DNA of 64,000 nucleotides, from positions 11,577 to 75,576 of the forward strand of contig DATBGS010000140.1 of assembly GCA_036557885.1 (NCBI GenBank). Reading direction: 5' to 3'. Numbering within the stretch: the first letter of the stretch is position 1; every line of letters starts with the position of its first letter. Positions 61,311 to 64,000 of the stretch are shown here, one piece after another. Under the pieces are notes generated by a model, which was not told the origin of the DNA, did not search any database, and saw only the letters and a program-made list of their open reading frames with translations. Position numbers and translations under genes: made by a program. The DNA is from DATBGS01 sp036557885 (GTDB lineage Bacteria > Chloroflexota > Ktedonobacteria > Ktedonobacterales > DATBGS01).

Positions 61311-62150
61311 ATGTCTCGATCTGCTCGCAAAAAAACCAGACGACGAGCGTCTGTTTCTCGGAACCTGTGGCGAACCCTGCGTCTGACGGCGATTCTGTCT
61401 TTTGTCTGCCTGGCGGTCTTTGCCATTGGCTTGGCGCTGATGCAAACCGCCCAGGTTGCTGTTGGGCAGAGCACGCAAACAGCGACCACCTGCAATCCAA
61501 CGCTTATTGCAACGGGCAATCCGGCGCAGCCAGAAAAGTGGTTTTCCATCAACTCCGGGTCTGCTGCGGATATTATGAGCGCGGCGCAATGCACAGATAT
61601 GTTCCAGAGCGCCTTGCAGGGCAATGATCTGATCGCAAACGCCTTGCAGAACGGGGCGCTGGCTACCCCTGTTCTGGTGAAACCCTACCGCCAGGATGTC
61701 GGCATGGCCCAGTTCTGGGTGGTTCCGGTGGTTGCCAAGAACAATCTGCCGCTTGCTTTGCTCACGTTCTTCTATAATCCCCAAACGCGCCTCATCCACG
61801 AAGGCGAGTTTGACGCGGTGACGGGCGATATGTTTTACGTCAGCCACGCATTTCCAGCGATTTCGGCCAACAGCGCGGTTGCAATGGTCAGCGCAGAACA
61901 GCATGTTGCGGCGGCGCAGGGGCAGCAGCCCGAACTGATCTATTTCCCTGGTGATTTTTCCAACTCTACCAGGGTAGGCCCGAACGCCTGGCACGCGGGC
62001 GGCACTGCTGTCATTGACCCCATCTGGCGCGTGCCCGGTGCGGATGGTACCTGGCACTATGTGGATCACAACGGCACGACCCACCTGAGCGCTGATCTTC
62101 CCGTTGATCCTGATTTTCAGGTCATGCCCTCAGATACAGCCACCAAATAA
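61311..62150 (+). CDS. Membrane-anchored extracytoplasmic protein (279 aa), neighbour of the C39-like gene
   Basis: A basic N-terminus (SRSARKKTRRRASVSRNLWR) is followed by one membrane helix (ILSFVCLAVFAIGLALMQTA), then an outside domain of ~230 residues. No family recognised. Its pattern FWVVPVVAKNNLPLALLTF and the two Cys residues (TTCNPT; AAQCTD) suggest a compact secreted fold, perhaps disulphide-stabilised. It probably forms an operon with the C39-like gene, and may be its partner or substrate. Confidence 0.68.
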   Translation: MSRSARKKTRRRASVSRNLWRTLRLTAILSFVCLAVFAIGLALMQTAQVAVGQSTQTATTCNPTLIATGNPAQPEKWFSINSGSAADIMSAAQCTDMFQSALQGNDLIANALQNGALATPVLVKPYRQDVGMAQFWVVPVVAKNNLPLALLTFFYNPQTRLIHEGEFDAVTGDMFYVSHAFPAISANSAVAMVSAEQHVAAAQGQQPELIYFPGDFSNSTRVGPNAWHAGGTAVIDPIWRVPGADGTWHYVDHNGTTHLSADLPVDPDFQVMPSDTATK

Positions 62151-62215
62151 TAGCAAACACTGTTGGATACTTGTTGTTCCTGGCGGGCCAGGCGCCGGGC
62201 CATGATGATTGGCGA

Positions 62216-62599
62216 TTACGGAGCCTGGTCGCTGCTCTGGTTATGTGAAGGCGAAGAATGGAACTCGGCAATGATTTCAATCGTGCCGATGAGATTTCGG
62301 TTGAACTCCGCCAGGTCTTCAGCCGGAATCCAGTATTCCATGTGCGCTGGACTGCCCGCCTGGTGAATCTCGTAGCGGTCCAGAAACTCGCCGCGCACCA
62401 GAAAGCGCGTGACGTAGCCGCTTTTGCCATTTTGCGCGTTCCAGTCGCGGGCAATCTGCTCCGCGTATTCTTCGTAGACGACGGGATAAAAGATTGGCTG
62501 ATAGCTGAGCCTGGGCGGGAAAGCGGTGTAGCCGCTTTCTCGAATAAGCGCCAGTTCGTTTTGACCAACCGGACGGAATAAGATGGTGGCAATCACCAT
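62216..62599 (-). CDS. Hypothetical protein resembling the 'ADP-ribosylation/crystallin J1' annotated family
   Basis: 127 residues. ILFRPVGQNELALIRESGYT, AFPPRLSYQPIFYPV, DWNAQNGKSGYVTRFLVRG and EYWIPAEDLAEFNRNLIGTI form a compact set that I associate with short proteins annotated as ADP-ribosylation/crystallin J1; that label is inherited and has no biochemical support I know of, and the true ADP-ribosylglycohydrolase motifs are absent. ATG 62599 follows AGGAGAAG. It reads in the same direction as, and seems independent of, the MFS gene upstream. Confidence 0.65.
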   Translation of the reverse strand: MVIATILFRPVGQNELALIRESGYTAFPPRLSYQPIFYPVVYEEYAEQIARDWNAQNGKSGYVTRFLVRGEFLDRYEIHQAGSPAHMEYWIPAEDLAEFNRNLIGTIEIIAEFHSSPSHNQSSDQAP

Positions 62600-62623
62600 T
62601 GGGGGCTTCTCCTGCATGTACGC

Positions 62624-63937
62624 TTATGAGGGCATCTGCGCGTCGGCAGCTACCGTTTCCTCTTGAAGCGTAGGCGCGTTGATGACGGGCAGCCGCGATT
62701 TTGGCGTGACAGCCACGCAGACCGCCGCCACGAAAAAGGCGCCCGCGCTCATCAAGAAGGCGACATCGTAGCGCCCCAGCACATCATAGAGCCACCCGGC
62801 GAGCAGCGGGCCGCCTGCGGCGCAGAGGGCCACCGGCACGCCTTGCGCGGCGGTGATGGCACCATACTGACGGCGCCCAAATTGATCGGCCATGACGCTG
62901 GCACGCAAAGGGGAGACGCCGCCAAAGGCCGCGCCATAGACGACGATATACGCGACCAGCCAGGCAAAAGAGTCGCCACGCAGCAGCAAAAGCGACCCCA
63001 GCGCCATAATTCCCAGGCAGAGGGCGAGCAGGCGCTGAGCGCCAACAGAATCGCTCAGCAAGTTTAACACATACCGACCGGGCAAGCTGGCTAACCCAAC
63101 CAATCCGGCCACGCTTGCCGCCACTTCGCCCGATTGCCCACGCGCAATTAAGTAGGCCACCTGATGCACCAGAATTACATTAACGGCCAGGCTTGTGAGG
63201 GCAATGGCAACCGTCATTGTCCAGAAAGCAGTGCTGTGCAGCGCGTCTTGAAGCGCGAAGCCGGTTGGTTCCGTTGTAGGTTGCTGGGGAAGCGAAGGCG
63301 CTCCATCCGGCAAGAGGCCCATGTCTTCCGGGTGACGGCGCAGCAGCAAGGCATGCAGAGGAAGCGCAATCACTAACTGCGCCAGCCCACACACGATCAA
63401 GGTGCCTCGCCAACCCAGATGGGACACCAGCACCCCGGCCAGCGGTATAAATATGGGTGAAGCCAGCCCGCCAAGCAGCGTGAGCAGCGCCAGCGCCGAG
63501 CCGCGCCGACGGGCAAACCAGTTCGCAATCACGGTGAAGGTCACGGGGTAAAACGTGAGCGCGGTAGCCATCCCCAACCCACCTGCCCAGAAAAGATAGA
63601 ACTGCCAGAGCGTCTGGGTGGCTGCCAACCCCAGCAAGGACAGGCCCGCCACCGCCGAGCCAGCCGTCATCAGGAGCCGCGCCCCGCGCTGGTCAAGCAG
63701 CCGCCCAATGGGTACGCCGAGGAAGCCCGCCAGCACCACAGACAGCGAAAACGCGCCAGAGATGCTGGCCCGGCTCCAGCCGAACTCTTTTCCAAGCGGG
63801 TCCACTAGCACGCCAAAGAGATACTGCGACGTGCCGTAGGAGATAATCGTTGTCACACCGAGCGTGACCACCAGCACCCAACCGTAATAGATGCGCTGTG
63901 GTGCGCGCAGCATCTTGATACTGGTAAGCGTTTTCAC
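62624..63937 (-). CDS. Major facilitator superfamily (MFS) transporter, OFA/monocarboxylate-like
   Basis: 437 residues with twelve predicted helices in two halves. RIYYGWVLVVTLGVTTIISY begins the first, GVPIGRLLDQRGARLLMTAG is the MFS loop 2-3 motif, and the second half begins AFWTMTVAIALTSLAVNVIL. The pattern FGWSRASISGAFSLSVVLAG is typical of the oxalate/formate antiporter-like branch, but substrates vary. GTG 63937 has GAGAGGG five bases upstream; the ORF runs on to 63976. It is probably monocistronic. Confidence 0.88.
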   Translation of the reverse strand: MKTLTSIKMLRAPQRIYYGWVLVVTLGVTTIISYGTSQYLFGVLVDPLGKEFGWSRASISGAFSLSVVLAGFLGVPIGRLLDQRGARLLMTAGSAVAGLSLLGLAATQTLWQFYLFWAGGLGMATALTFYPVTFTVIANWFARRRGSALALLTLLGGLASPIFIPLAGVLVSHLGWRGTLIVCGLAQLVIALPLHALLLRRHPEDMGLLPDGAPSLPQQPTTEPTGFALQDALHSTAFWTMTVAIALTSLAVNVILVHQVAYLIARGQSGEVAASVAGLVGLASLPGRYVLNLLSDSVGAQRLLALCLGIMALGSLLLLRGDSFAWLVAYIVVYGAAFGGVSPLRASVMADQFGRRQYGAITAAQGVPVALCAAGGPLLAGWLYDVLGRYDVAFLMSAGAFFVAAVCVAVTPKSRLPVINAPTLQEETVAADAQMPS

Positions 63938-63991
63938 ATTGTCCCTCTCACAGCATAGTATCTTCCAGAAGAGCATAGAAACGCAAGAGGC

Positions 63992-64000
63992 GGGGGGGGG
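63992..64000. other. Terminal run of nine G
   Basis: The window ends in CGGGGGGGGG. Such runs often mark a contig end or low-quality bases, so the last few positions may not be reliable. Confidence 0.6.

Overview
The window is bacterial, GC-rich (by eye well above 50%), densely coded on both strands, and has no recognisable rRNA, tRNA, transposase or CRISPR array. The gene mix fits a soil-type, Gram-positive-like Chloroflexota, most likely class Ktedonobacteria: a sedolisin protease, two F420-dependent luciferase-like oxidoreductases including an Fgd-type glucose-6-phosphate dehydrogenase, TreS, an ECF vitamin transporter, a GT87 glycosyltransferase, type II NADH dehydrogenase and large secreted SBBP-repeat proteins. 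This placement is inference; no marker gene is present. The last bases are a run of nine G, which may be a contig end.

Region 1 (1-11.7 kb) is the most interesting. After the 3' end of a sedolisin gene and an F420 oxidoreductase come two RlaP-type (COG3541) nucleotidyltransferases on the + strand. They converge on a minus-strand operon that reads, in transcription order: a 76-residue ubiquitin-like protein ending in Gly, a TROVE/Ro60-like protein with a C-terminal vWA domain, a second vWA protein, two unrecognised proteins, a JAB/JAMM metalloprotease and a ThiF/E1-like adenylating enzyme. The TROVE-vWA gene carries a 449-codon intein with a LAGLIDADG endonuclease, inserted inside the MIDAS metal-binding motif. 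The whole looks like an RNA-binding/RNA-end-repair system joined to a ubiquitin-like conjugation pathway.

Region 2 (11.8-18.2 kb) holds a lipocalin-like gene and a probable defence module: a winged-helix/DUF4062 protein, a 1323-residue STAND/NACHT-type NTPase and a membrane-anchored protein. Region 3 (18.5-31.9 kb) has a berberine-bridge-type FAD oxidase, DNA polymerase IV, an ECF transporter operon (ATPase, S, T) behind a good promoter, TreS, an M28/PKD lipoprotein peptidase, a ClbS/DfsB-like protein and RecD2 helicase. Region 4 (32-41.4 kb) is general metabolism: PfkB sugar kinase, a HemL-like aminotransferase, Fgd, a haloalkane dehalogenase, an SDR, a GT87 membrane protein and a DUF1003 protein. 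Region 5 (41.6-46.8 kb) has an oligopeptide-type binding lipoprotein and a thiamine-precursor ABC operon (ATPase, permease, ThiY-like binding protein) behind a promoter, a TPP riboswitch and a terminator. Region 6 (46.9-55.8 kb) has an S9 peptidase, a histidine phosphatase, an ABC1/UbiB kinase, NDH-2, an AraC regulator and an ankyrin protein. Region 7 (56-64 kb) is largely extracytoplasmic: an SBBP-repeat protein, a probable C39-like cysteine peptidase with a membrane-anchored neighbour, and an MFS transporter.

Three short repeat families run through the window. Family A is a GC-rich palindrome (core CTTGTAGCCCCGGC...GCCGGGGCTACAAG); one copy is flanked by a 23-bp duplication and several lie inside reading frames. 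Family B is a larger inverted repeat with two copies. The third is an 18-bp purine-rich word (ACGAAGAAAGAAGAAAGT) with ten clear copies, mostly at gene edges.
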